64,000 nt of DNA from Aliiroseovarius sp. F47248L (GTDB taxonomy: Bacteria; Pseudomonadota; Alphaproteobacteria; Rhodobacterales; Rhodobacteraceae). Below the pieces are notes generated by a model. That model was not told the origin of the DNA. It saw only the letters and a list, made by a program, of their open reading frames with translations, and searched no databases. Position numbers and translations under genes: made by a program. Positions 1 through 8,154 of this stretch are shown piece after piece. Numbering within the stretch: the first letter of the stretch is position 1; every line of letters begins with the position of its first letter. The stretch spans positions 558,001-622,000 of the forward strand of contig NZ_JALKBF010000001.1 of the NCBI RefSeq assembly GCF_023016085.1. Reading direction: 5' to 3'.

Positions 1-1379
1 AGCGTGGGATGGTTATCGCCCCCGCTGGGTGCGGAAAGACACAGCTCATTGTAGAGGCGCTTCGCAATAACCAATCCGACAAACCTATTTTGGTCTTGAC
101 CCACACGAACGCTGGGGTGGCAGCCCTGCGGCAGAGATTAGCCAAGGAGAAGCTACCAACTGGTGGTTACAAGCTGGCGACGATTGATGGTTGGGCGATA
201 AGGTTGGTTTCGACGTTCCCCGAGCGTTCAGGATATGATGGGGGCGCAAACCCCAAAAAACCCAACTATCTAAAGATCAGGAAGGCCGCGTGGAGCCTTC
301 TTAAGGCAAACCACATAACTGATGTGCTACAAGCAAGCTATTCGCGCATCTTGGTTGATGAGTATCAGGACTGCTCTCACAATCAGCACGGCATCATGTT
401 TTATGCTGCGAAACATTTGCCCTGTTGCGTCTTGGCGGATCCAATGCAAGCAATATTCGGTTTTGGGAATGACCCGCTGGCTGACTGGGATAAGCATGTT
501 GCAAAACATTTCCCAAAAGTTTCTGAGCTAGATACCCCCTGGAGGTGGCGAAATGCCGGAAACGAAGAGCTTGGGGAGTGGCTCTTGTCTGTGCGAAAAG
601 AACTGCTTACAGGCGGTGCCGTTGATTTGGAGGCAGCCCCCAAATCAGTCAAATGGGTCAAATTGGATGGCGACAATGATCATTCAAAACTTGTTGCTGC
701 GGCCCGATGTGCTCACAAAGCAAAGAACGAAACCTCGCTAGTAATTGGCGACAGCATGTCAGCAGCAAGCCGATATAGGGTTGCGAAAAATGTTCCCGGT
801 ATTGTCGCAGTTGAACCAGTTGATCTCAAGGATCTCACCACGTTTGCAAATGGTCTAGATTTGTCTGATGGGTATTCAGTCCGCGAGACGTTAGATCTTG
901 CTGAGAGCCTAATTACCAACATTGGTTCCGAGGGAGTCCAAAGCCGAATGAAAGCCATTAAAAGCGGTAAGGCGAGAACGGATCCGAGCGAGCTAGAGTT
1001 ACTTGCTCTAGAAGTTGAAAAAGCGCCTACCTTTTCTGGATTGGCTCGCATCCTGTCGTGTTGTTCGGCCCAAACCGGATCGCGTTGCTATCGGCCTGGC
1101 GTCTTGCGCGCAACCCTCCGTGCGTTGTCTTTGGTTCAGTCAAACGCGGCATTGACCTTTAGCGAGGCCGCCATTCAAATTCGCGAAGAAAACCGCGCCG
1201 TCGGGCGTCAACTCCCCTTAGCTGCTATTGGCTCGACGTTACTTTTGAAAGGGCTGGAGGCTGATCATGCTGTTGTTTTGAACGCCGATCAACTTGATGC
1301 ACGAAACCTTTATGTTGCGATGACGCGTGGAGCCAGAACGATAACTATTTGCTCAAAAAATAGCTTGCTGAATCCGTGA
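1..1379 (+). CDS. UvrD/Rep-family superfamily 1 helicase, compact form, 5' end cut by window
   Basis: The frame is open to base 1 and the Walker A motif (APAGCGKT) lies only five residues after the first ATG at base 9. The true start is therefore almost certainly outside the window. Counting from that ATG, visible SF1 motifs are Walker A at residues 4-11, motif II DEYQDC at 117-122, a motif III-like LADPMQAIFGF near 142-152, a KGLE motif near 414-417 and YVAMTRG near 435-441. At about 460 residues it is much shorter than UvrD (about 720), because the 1B/2B insertions are reduced. GajB of Gabija defence systems has a similar compact layout, but other short UvrD-like proteins do too. The next gene (1558) is on the same strand. 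The stretch is visibly more AT-rich than the T4SS genes, which suggests separate acquisition. Confidence 0.8.
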   Translation, partial: RGMVIAPAGCGKTQLIVEALRNNQSDKPILVLTHTNAGVAALRQRLAKEKLPTGGYKLATIDGWAIRLVSTFPERSGYDGGANPKKPNYLKIRKAAWSLLKANHITDVLQASYSRILVDEYQDCSHNQHGIMFYAAKHLPCCVLADPMQAIFGFGNDPLADWDKHVAKHFPKVSELDTPWRWRNAGNEELGEWLLSVRKELLTGGAVDLEAAPKSVKWVKLDGDNDHSKLVAAARCAHKAKNETSLVIGDSMSAASRYRVAKNVPGIVAVEPVDLKDLTTFANGLDLSDGYSVRETLDLAESLITNIGSEGVQSRMKAIKSGKARTDPSELELLALEVEKAPTFSGLARILSCCSAQTGSRCYRPGVLRATLRALSLVQSNAALTFSEAAIQIREENRAVGRQLPLAAIGSTLLLKGLEADHAVVLNADQLDARNLYVAMTRGARTITICSKNSLLNP

Positions 1380-1557
1380 CAGTATTGAATGGCTGCTTTG
1401 ATGAAGCTGCATCGGAATGTGTAAAACCCCAACAGATGCGGGCTCTGCGCCGGTAACGCTAGATCTTTGGATTGTTTGGGGGGCAAGATGATCTATAGCA
1501 TCGCGTCTAAGGTCGAAATATGGTTGATATGACCGGGGCCAGAGACCAGATGTTACT

Positions 1558-2427
1558 ATGACGATGTTAGGCGACGAAGACCTGCAGTCACTTCAGCAAG
1601 AAGTTCAGCGGTTGCTGGGTCGATGCATGTTACGGCTACAACAGTATGAGCGGCTGATTAAAGCCATGGTGGCGCATCATAAGGTCTCAGGACCGTTTCA
1701 TGACTTGGAGCGGGCAAAGGCAACGCAGATTGACGAAGCGGCCCGCAAGACGCTCGGCACCTTGGTTGGTGATCTTCTTGGATCGTATGTCGTTGCCGAT
1801 GAGATCGACCCTCCCGAAATGACGACAACCAGTTCTCCAGACAACGTCAATTGGTTCGCCATGAAGATGTCGCTTGGCTTGCCGGATGCAGAGTTCGTCC
1901 GCGTTGAGAGTGATCTGAGAGAAATGGTAGTTCTAAGGAACAATTTGGTTCATCACTTTATCGACCAGCACGACCTCTGGAGCCCGGATGGATGTCGTGC
2001 CGCGCAAGATGCATTGATCATGGCATACGACCGTATCGACCATCACTTCGGACAACTTCGTGAATGGGCCGAAGACATGGACAAAATACGGCATACGATG
2101 TCAGAATTCTTGCAGTCGAAGGAATTCGAAGAGCTATTTATCAATGGAATTGCCCCCGACGGAAAAGTAAATTGGGACGCCTCGGGCATTGTGAGCGCCT
2201 TGCGAGAAGCATTCGGTGCGTTAGCTGTCGGTGGGTGGGTACCTGTGGCTGCAGCTGGCAAATGGGTTGCCAAGCGTTACCCCGAACAACTGCCCGCCAA
2301 GTATGGATGCCTCAGTTGGCGACAGGTTGTGCATAACGCACCCATCTTAGAGCTTCGGTATCTTGAAATGGATGGACAGCGCACCGCTTGTTATCGTGAA
2401 AAGGATAGTTCCTCGACGCAGCAATAA
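1558..2427 (+). CDS. HEPN-like protein with C-terminal OST-HTH/LOTUS domain
   Basis: This is a 289-residue protein. The helical N-terminal part carries RNNLVHHF at residues 127-134, matching the R-x4-H signature (R127, H132) of HEPN ribonucleases, with Asn after the Arg as is common in that family. Residues about 211-281 look like an OST-HTH/LOTUS domain: a GWVPVAAAGKWVAKRYP helix region, then KYGCLSWRQV and an aromatic/basic end (TACYRE). LOTUS is a predicted RNA-binding winged-helix fold. The pairing suggests an RNA-directed nuclease, perhaps in phage defence or as a toxin. That function is inference. It follows the helicase gene after 178 bp on the same strand. No strong ribosome-binding site is seen, and an ATG two codons downstream is an alternative start. 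Confidence 0.65.
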   Translation: MTMLGDEDLQSLQQEVQRLLGRCMLRLQQYERLIKAMVAHHKVSGPFHDLERAKATQIDEAARKTLGTLVGDLLGSYVVADEIDPPEMTTTSSPDNVNWFAMKMSLGLPDAEFVRVESDLREMVVLRNNLVHHFIDQHDLWSPDGCRAAQDALIMAYDRIDHHFGQLREWAEDMDKIRHTMSEFLQSKEFEELFINGIAPDGKVNWDASGIVSALREAFGALAVGGWVPVAAAGKWVAKRYPEQLPAKYGCLSWRQVVHNAPILELRYLEMDGQRTACYREKDSSSTQQ

Positions 2428-2528
2428 TTTCGCTAACGTTGCATGATAACTATGTTCTATCCCACAGTCGCTTTGGAGTCTGCATGGCTATAAGTTCGAT
2501 CTTGTGATTGCAGGGTAAGTGCGGAAAC

Positions 2529-3527
2529 CTATTCTAGACGTTTCGCCCGATCTGCCACTTTTTGAACCATCGAAACCGTCGCACCACCAGCCTGCCGGAT
2601 TCCCGCCCCCGCGATCTCGGCGTTTGACCTGGACCCAAACCGCGCTCGCGCCCGTGAGCCCTTGGTTTCGATCAAGCCTTTGGCGAAACCGCCCGGTCCC
2701 GGAATGCTAGGCGGTCCGGCCATCATGAAGTTGCCTGAGATTGAGCGGACGATCAGCGGGGTGGCCATGATCATGCCGCCTGCGAGGAACATCATCATGA
2801 AGAAGGGCACCAGTGCGCCGATGTTGCTTGCGCCGGAGGGATCTCCGAGTTCGGTCATCAGCGAGCGTGACATGCCGACGACCGTGGAGAACACCCCTGC
2901 GATCACGAGGGGGTAGAGCGCGTAGGACACCGTGCTGGACAGCCAGCGATGGAAATAGTCCTTACTGACATCGAACAACGAAAGCGCGATCATGACGGGG
3001 GCGATGCCGATCATGAAGGCTAGCATGATTTTTGCGAAGATCAGAATAAGCCCGCAGAGCGCGCCGATGACGCCCAGTAGGAACGCGCCGATCGCGCCGA
3101 TCAGGGCTCCGGCCATCCAATGCATGTTGTCTCCGGCTGCGTTCAGGTAATCGCCAAATTCTTCGATTAGATCGTCAAAGGCCTCGGCAAAGTAGGATGC
3201 GCCTGCGCCGCCACCGCCAAGCCCCGCCACCATCCCGCCCGCGAGTTGGTCAAGCCCATCAATGAGCGCGCTGGCCACGGCGTTGAATTGGACCCAGTTC
3301 ATCGCAAAGAGGGTGATGAGCATAAGCTTGAGGGCGAACCAGAAGGCAGTTCGTCCATCCATGGATTTGTACTGAAACACCATGTTGAGAAAGACGCCTA
3401 TGACAGCGAGCGTCGAGGCCACGGCGATGATGCCGCCTAGTTGACCCGCGACGTTGCCAAAAGTGGTTTGGGCCGCGTCGTCCAGAAAGTTGTCGGTTGT
3501 CTCGACCATCCAGGTGACGACGCCCAT
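2529..3527 (-). CDS. virB6: VirB6-like T4SS inner-membrane channel protein
   Basis: A polytopic membrane protein of 332 residues, the usual VirB6/TrbL size. Long hydrophobic helices fall at roughly 30-55, 60-80, 140-185, 200-220 and 240-265, followed by a basic C-terminal tail. In VirB systems VirB6 is part of the inner-membrane translocation channel. An AGGGGG ribosome-binding site lies upstream of the ATG at 3527. It is the last gene of the minus-strand operon, 20 bp after the DUF4177 gene. VirB6 normally sits between VirB5 and VirB8; here it comes after VirB11. About 100 bp of apparently empty sequence separate it from the gene at 1558-2427. Confidence 0.9.
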   Translation of the reverse strand: MGVVTWMVETTDNFLDDAAQTTFGNVAGQLGGIIAVASTLAVIGVFLNMVFQYKSMDGRTAFWFALKLMLITLFAMNWVQFNAVASALIDGLDQLAGGMVAGLGGGGAGASYFAEAFDDLIEEFGDYLNAAGDNMHWMAGALIGAIGAFLLGVIGALCGLILIFAKIMLAFMIGIAPVMIALSLFDVSKDYFHRWLSSTVSYALYPLVIAGVFSTVVGMSRSLMTELGDPSGASNIGALVPFFMMMFLAGGMIMATPLIVRSISGNFMMAGPPSIPGPGGFAKGLIETKGSRARARFGSRSNAEIAGAGIRQAGGATVSMVQKVADRAKRLE

Positions 3528-3547
3528 GGGATCCCCCTCGGTTAGGT

Positions 3548-3724
3548 TTAGGCGCTCGCGCCGGTGCGACGTTTCAGGAAGGCCTTCAGGATATGTTCGC
3601 CGTCAAAATCCGGTACCACCGAGACAAGCTCCCAGCCATCTTGGCCAAGGGCGGTCAGCTGCGCTTCGATCTTCGGCGGCTTGGTTTTGGCGGTGTTGAT
3701 CTGTTGAATCTTATACTCAAACAT
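3548..3724 (-). CDS. DUF4177-like small protein inside the T4SS operon
   Basis: A 58-residue protein starting MFEYKIQQI and containing GQDGWELVSVVPD, the typical pattern of small DUF4177 proteins. The chosen ATG at 3722-3724 overlaps the end of virB11 (ATGTTTGA), indicating translational coupling. An upstream in-frame start would lengthen it into virB11 and is unlikely. Its function is unknown. Position between virB11 and virB6 suggests co-expression with the secretion machinery, but a structural role is not shown. Confidence 0.75.
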   Translation of the reverse strand: MFEYKIQQINTAKTKPPKIEAQLTALGQDGWELVSVVPDFDGEHILKAFLKRRTGASA

Positions 3725-4712
3725 GGGCTGTTTCCTTCGCTTGGGCCGGATCAATCGGCAGGTAGAATTCGGTGATGCCGCGCGCGCCTTCATGGCGACC
3801 GGCCTGGATGATCACATCGATCGAGCGCGTGATGTAGTCGTTCATGTCCTGGTAGGTCATGGGCACGTTGGTTTTCAGGGCCGCAATAGCGAGCCGCTGG
3901 ACTGCCAGCTGCGGCGTCTCAGCGTGCAGCGTGGTCAGCGAGCCACCATGCCCGGTGTTGATGGCCTCAAGGAAGGTCATGGCCTCTTTGCCGCGTACTT
4001 CGCCTAGGACAATGCGGTCCGGCCGCATGCGCAGGGTGGAGGTCAGCAGGACATCGGCGCTGCGCGTAGCTTCGTCGCGATCAGACATCAGCGTGACGAC
4101 ATTGGGCTGCGCCGGGCGTAGCTCCGCGGCCTCTTCGATCGTGATGATACGCTCGTCGGTGGGCACGAAGGAGAGGATCTTGCGTGCTGTGACCGTCTTG
4201 CCGGTCGAGGTTCCGCCGGACACGATCATATTGAGCTTGTGGGTGACGCAGAACTTGATCGCAGCGTCGATGTCGCCGGTGGCCACGACATCGCGCAGCT
4301 CGGCATTGCGCTTGCGTCTTGCACCCTCATTGCTGCGCTCTTTTCCGAAGAGGTAAGACAGCCTGATTTGTTCCAGTGGCAGGTCGGCGAAGAACCGCAG
4401 GGAGATCGCATAACCGCCATCCACGGCGGGAGGCTGGATGACTTGCGCGCGGATCGGTCGGTCGCGGTAGGTGACGCTGACCGACACGATCGGTTTTGTC
4501 CGGCTGAGCGTGGTGTTCGCGGCGGAAGCAATCTGGTTGCCAAGATCTTTGATTTCATTGGGCGAGAGTTGTCGTTTGACGCGCCGCATGAAGTGATCCC
4601 CCTGAAACTCCGCCCAAAGTGTGCCATCAGGATTGATGCAAAGCTCGATCAGCTTTGGATCACGCGCCTCGGGGATCTTGTCCATCGAGCTTTGCAGGTA
4701 GCTGGCCGCCAT
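3717..4712 (-). CDS. virB11: VirB11 T4SS traffic ATPase
   Basis: A hexameric AAA-type ATPase of the VirB11/GspE family, 331 residues, a normal length. Walker A (SGGTSTGKT) spans 165-173. An Asp/Glu box follows (ITIEEAAEL), then the MRPDRIVLGEVRG segment and the NTGHGGSLTTLHA His box. It energises pilus assembly and substrate transfer at the inner membrane. The ATG at 4712 lies 2 bp after the virB10 stop and the gene end overlaps the DUF4177 start, so all three are translationally linked. Confidence 0.95.
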   Translation of the reverse strand: MAASYLQSSMDKIPEARDPKLIELCINPDGTLWAEFQGDHFMRRVKRQLSPNEIKDLGNQIASAANTTLSRTKPIVSVSVTYRDRPIRAQVIQPPAVDGGYAISLRFFADLPLEQIRLSYLFGKERSNEGARRKRNAELRDVVATGDIDAAIKFCVTHKLNMIVSGGTSTGKTVTARKILSFVPTDERIITIEEAAELRPAQPNVVTLMSDRDEATRSADVLLTSTLRMRPDRIVLGEVRGKEAMTFLEAINTGHGGSLTTLHAETPQLAVQRLAIAALKTNVPMTYQDMNDYITRSIDVIIQAGRHEGARGITEFYLPIDPAQAKETAHV

Positions 4713-4714
4713 GA

Positions 4715-6028
4715 TCAGAAAATCTCCAGATCGCGATCAACCATCACGGTGACACGGGCACCTTGATCGACATAGATCACCGGCGAGACGGAGAGGTATT
4801 CGCCGATCACGCTTTGGGCGCTGTCTTGCAGGTCATCGCCAATGCCTTCCAGAACATCAGAGGTGATCTCGTCTTCGGTGTTTTGGGCAGCGACAGCAGG
4901 CAAGGCTCCGATCAGCGATATCAGGGCGGCGGACCCAAATCGTGTTCCAAAGCGGCTGTCGACGAAACCAGTTGTGCCGGAGCGGCCCAGTTCATCGCCA
5001 CCGAAGGCGCTGATTTCGACGGTCTGGTTGCTGGGCAGAATGATCCGGTCCCAGGCGATCGTGACGCGTTGCTGCGCAATGTCGAGAACGGATTGATACC
5101 GCCCGATCAGACGTGCGCCGCGTGGGATCAGGATCCGCGAGCCGTCATAGGCGTGGACATCTTCAGACACCATCGCGCGGACCTGACCGGCGAGCGAGCT
5201 GTCGATTGCGGTCTCCAGAACAGCCTGGATCATCGTGCCCTGAACAACCGTGTTTGACGGGTTTACGATCAACTGGGCTTGCGTCACCTCAGCAGGTTCA
5301 GCGCCGTTGCGGACAAAGTCTGTGTCGCCATCAAGTCGCCGCTGCTGCGCGGCGGTTTCATTGTTGCCGTTACCCGAACCGCCAAAGGCGATGATTGGGC
5401 TGGCGATACGAGCTTGGAGTTCCTCAAGTTCGGCTTGCCGCCGTCGCTCGAGTTCCTGAAGACGCAGTTCTTCAACAGTGGGGCCGGTTGGTGCGGGCGA
5501 GCGCGGTGTTTCAAGGCGTGCAAGCTCCAGATCGTTCTGCAGTCGCTGGATTTGTCGGGCACGTTCTTCCAACTCTTCGCGCAAAGCGGCCTGAGTTGCA
5601 GCGGCCTCACTGCGAAGGGTATCGATCTCTGCACCCAAAGTATCCAGCGCCTCGAGGTCGACCGTTGGGGCTTCGGGCGCTGCCGCGTTGCGAAGGGCCT
5701 CAAGCTCACTCCGCATGGCATCCATTTGCGCGCGCAGCTCTTCTGTTTCGCTGGCCAGTTCCGGCTCCGGCGGTGGGGATGTGTCGATCGGTGCAGGCGT
5801 GGGCTCGAGCGCACCAAAGCCTGGTCCCGCCGCCTGGAACTCATCCGGTGAGGCGGTTTCCAGGCTATCGGGTTCAGAGCCGCCAGAGAACAACAGCAAG
5901 AGACTGCCAAGGGTCGCGATTGCTCCGATGCCTAGGGCAATCGTAACAACAGATGGCCGTGCATTTCGGTTTTGTGGTTTTCCTTCAAGTGCTTCGAGGC
6001 GCTTTTTAAGCTCAGCTGTTTCACTCAT
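4715..6028 (-). CDS. virB10: VirB10 T4SS core-complex protein
   Basis: A 437-residue TrbI/VirB10 protein counted from the MSETAELKK start. It has a short cytoplasmic N-terminus, one transmembrane helix at about 25-48, a Pro-rich linker and a long coiled coil (about 85-185). The conserved C-terminal TrbI domain includes the RILIPRGARLIG segment and QRVTIAWDRII. VirB10 bridges inner and outer membranes and senses ATP use by VirB4 and VirB11. The start at 6028 overlaps the virB9 stop by 8 bp. A longer in-frame reading upstream would run into virB9 and is rejected. Confidence 0.95.
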   Translation of the reverse strand: MSETAELKKRLEALEGKPQNRNARPSVVTIALGIGAIATLGSLLLLFSGGSEPDSLETASPDEFQAAGPGFGALEPTPAPIDTSPPPEPELASETEELRAQMDAMRSELEALRNAAAPEAPTVDLEALDTLGAEIDTLRSEAAATQAALREELEERARQIQRLQNDLELARLETPRSPAPTGPTVEELRLQELERRRQAELEELQARIASPIIAFGGSGNGNNETAAQQRRLDGDTDFVRNGAEPAEVTQAQLIVNPSNTVVQGTMIQAVLETAIDSSLAGQVRAMVSEDVHAYDGSRILIPRGARLIGRYQSVLDIAQQRVTIAWDRIILPSNQTVEISAFGGDELGRSGTTGFVDSRFGTRFGSAALISLIGALPAVAAQNTEDEITSDVLEGIGDDLQDSAQSVIGEYLSVSPVIYVDQGARVTVMVDRDLEIF

Positions 6029-6716
6029 CGTGGTTTGCCTCGCCCACCTCTTGTACGCAGATTTCATCCTCGCCGAGCCGAAGAACCCATCGATCGCTGA
6101 CACCTGACACACGGATCACGCCATCAGGTCGGGCCAGAGCATTCACGCTGCGCTCATTGCCGTTTGACCAGCGAAAGATCGCGGGCAGCGGCGCGTTTGC
6201 GGCAAAGCGGAAGTAGGTGAAGGTCCCGTCGTCCCAGATTTCGCGTGGGGTGATCTCGGATCGCGCGCTAACGCCATATGCATGGTTTGCGGGCTGACTT
6301 GCGGCAACTCGAGACTGTTGAGGGGCCGCCTCGGGATAGGTGAAGCGAATGACGTAGAATGTCGGCGAACTCGCCTCGGTCACGTTGAAATAATAGCTGC
6401 GCCGGTTGGTATAGACGGTGATGTTGGTATGCGCGCCGCGCGAAACCGGCTTGATCGCAAAGGCCTGTCCGCCGGGCACGCCGTCGAGAAGGAAGCCCTC
6501 AGTGTCGCCTGCAATGATCGAGCGGATGGTTTCGCCATGCCCGAATTCAATGCTGGTCACATGGGTCAGGCTGGTGCGGATGCGGTAAACCTGCCCATCC
6601 TGATAGGTAGCCAGCCGGAAGCGGGCATCAAAGGGGCCTTGGCGCGGCTGAGTCTCCGCATAGGCGGTGCCAGCAAGCGGAACAATGAGGGAGAGGATCA
6701 GGAACAGGCGGCGCAT
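6021..6716 (-). CDS. virB9: VirB9 T4SS core-complex protein
   Basis: A 231-residue VirB9/CagX-family protein with a signal peptide (MRRLFLILSLIVPLAGTAYA, cleaved after about residue 20). A periplasmic N-terminal domain contains the GETIRSIIAGDTEGF segment, and the C-terminal half is the part expected to bind VirB7 and form the outer-membrane ring. WDDGTFTYFRF near residue 160 is characteristic. It lies between virB8 (4 bp upstream) and virB10 (8-bp overlap), the canonical order. Confidence 0.93.
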   Translation of the reverse strand: MRRLFLILSLIVPLAGTAYAETQPRQGPFDARFRLATYQDGQVYRIRTSLTHVTSIEFGHGETIRSIIAGDTEGFLLDGVPGGQAFAIKPVSRGAHTNITVYTNRRSYYFNVTEASSPTFYVIRFTYPEAAPQQSRVAASQPANHAYGVSARSEITPREIWDDGTFTYFRFAANAPLPAIFRWSNGNERSVNALARPDGVIRVSGVSDRWVLRLGEDEICVQEVGEANHDE

Positions 6717-6719
6717 TGG

Positions 6720-7370
6720 TTACTCCAGACGATCCGAGCGGATCGCGTATTCGGTGACGGTGAAGCCGAAGGGGTTTTGCCAGACATCATCGATCGAGCG
6801 GCTATTCTCGGGCCGAAATTGAAACATCAGCGTTGCGGTGAAGAGCCCGTTTTGACTGCCGCGTGGTGAGTTTAGTCGCTTGCGCAGGCGCACCTGGGCG
6901 CGATTGGCGCTGATATGGGTGATCGACAGAACCTCGACATCAAGCCGGGCATCTGTACCGTAGCTGTCCGGCGGATAGGCTTCGTGGCCGCTGGTCCAAA
7001 GCGCGCGCAGCCCTGCGGCGGCCGCTCCGTCCGACTGGTCCAGGACCCGCCGCACGCGCACATCATTGTCGAGCTGATTATACGTCTCTCGATCAATGAC
7101 ATAGCGGTAGACCTGTGCCTCGATGATAGCGGGGCGTTCCGTGAGTGAGACCGCTTCAACCACGGCATTGGGGAGGGCCATGCCGGTTTCGCTATCAAAG
7201 GGCACGATCATGGGCGGCGGGTCCACGTCGAACAGGGCAACGAGGGCAGCGGCGAGGCAACCTGCCATGCCAAACCCCATGCCTGTCAGACCTAGTTTTT
7301 GCCAAAGGAGCTCGCGTCGTCGTGCGCCGTAGACGAGCTCCTCTTCGATGATTTCTGCCTCGCTGCTCAT
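6720..7370 (-). CDS. virB8: VirB8 T4SS inner-membrane assembly factor
   Basis: A 216-residue bitopic protein from the MSSEAEII start at 7370. It has a short cytoplasmic tail, a transmembrane helix at about 25-50 and a periplasmic NTF2-like domain with the usual VirB8 elements: a YVIDRETYN-like segment, then SITHISANRAQVRLRK and a C-terminal NPFGFTVTEY motif. VirB8 nucleates the core complex and contacts VirB5, VirB9 and VirB10. A longer reading to 7442 would overlap virB5 and is not preferred. It sits 4 bp after the virB5 stop. Confidence 0.93.
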   Translation of the reverse strand: MSSEAEIIEEELVYGARRRELLWQKLGLTGMGFGMAGCLAAALVALFDVDPPPMIVPFDSETGMALPNAVVEAVSLTERPAIIEAQVYRYVIDRETYNQLDNDVRVRRVLDQSDGAAAAGLRALWTSGHEAYPPDSYGTDARLDVEVLSITHISANRAQVRLRKRLNSPRGSQNGLFTATLMFQFRPENSRSIDDVWQNPFGFTVTEYAIRSDRLE

Positions 7371-7374
7371 GGGG

Positions 7375-8154
7375 TCAGTCCGCACGCAGGTCTGGCAGGG
7401 TGAAGTCCATGTAGCGGCGCTCTTCGGCCAGCGTGGCAGCATCCACCACGCCAGATTGGCCCGCGCCCACGGTCTGGATGGCTTCCAACTCCCACATGCG
7501 CGTCAAAGCGATGGCCAGCTCGGCGGTGACGCGGGTGTTGTGATCGACGGCTTCCTTGAGCGTTTCCATGTCCGGGATCAGCGAGACCAGCTTCTCGACC
7601 CGTTCAAGGGATTGCGCGGCCTCGTCATAGCTGTTCTCGGCTGCCGCTGACATAACGGCTCCAGTACCCGCCTGACTGGCAATGCGCTCCGCCCCTGGAT
7701 TGCCGCTGCTGGCCATGTCGGACAGGCTGTCTTGGTCAAAGCCTGCATCCTCCAGTGCTTGCGTCATACGGCCTTCCATCTGTGGGGCGGCATTGCCGAT
7801 GAGGCCGCTGAAATCGCCGCTTTGGATTTGACGGATGGTCCCTAGGAGATCACCGAACTCTTGGTCGAGGAGGCCGTCGAGACCACCGCCCATGGCCATC
7901 TCAATGATGTCCGTCGCGCCGGTCAGTGCTGCGTAAGTCTCATTGAGTGTGTCAAGTTGCTGCTGCACCAGATCGAGCTGTTCGAGAAGCGTGTCGAGCT
8001 GGTCGGTCTGGATCCCGAAATCTTCCAGCATCTGCTGCAGCTGGCGAATTTCCTGGGCGATGTTGCGCGTGTCGACTGTCGGAACGCCTTGGGCAGATAC
8101 GGGTGAGGCAACCAGCAACGCGCAGGTGGCAAAGGTGGATAGAAAGCGGATCAT
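7375..8154 (-). CDS. virB5: VirB5-like T4SS pilus-tip protein
   Basis: A 259-residue secreted protein with a clear signal peptide (cleavage near VSAQG, residue about 21). The mature start GVPTVDTRNIAQEIRQLQQ leads into a long coiled coil with Leu/Gln-rich heptads. The C-terminal half ends in YMDFTLPDLRAD. This matches the VirB5 pattern of a minor pilus component or adhesin. It overlaps the stop of the preceding transglycosylase fusion by 4 bp (ATGA). Both proteins begin their mature part with GVPT-x-D, so the two genes appear related. Confidence 0.85.
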   Translation of the reverse strand: MIRFLSTFATCALLVASPVSAQGVPTVDTRNIAQEIRQLQQMLEDFGIQTDQLDTLLEQLDLVQQQLDTLNETYAALTGATDIIEMAMGGGLDGLLDQEFGDLLGTIRQIQSGDFSGLIGNAAPQMEGRMTQALEDAGFDQDSLSDMASSGNPGAERIASQAGTGAVMSAAAENSYDEAAQSLERVEKLVSLIPDMETLKEAVDHNTRVTAELAIALTRMWELEAIQTVGAGQSGVVDAATLAEERRYMDFTLPDLRAD

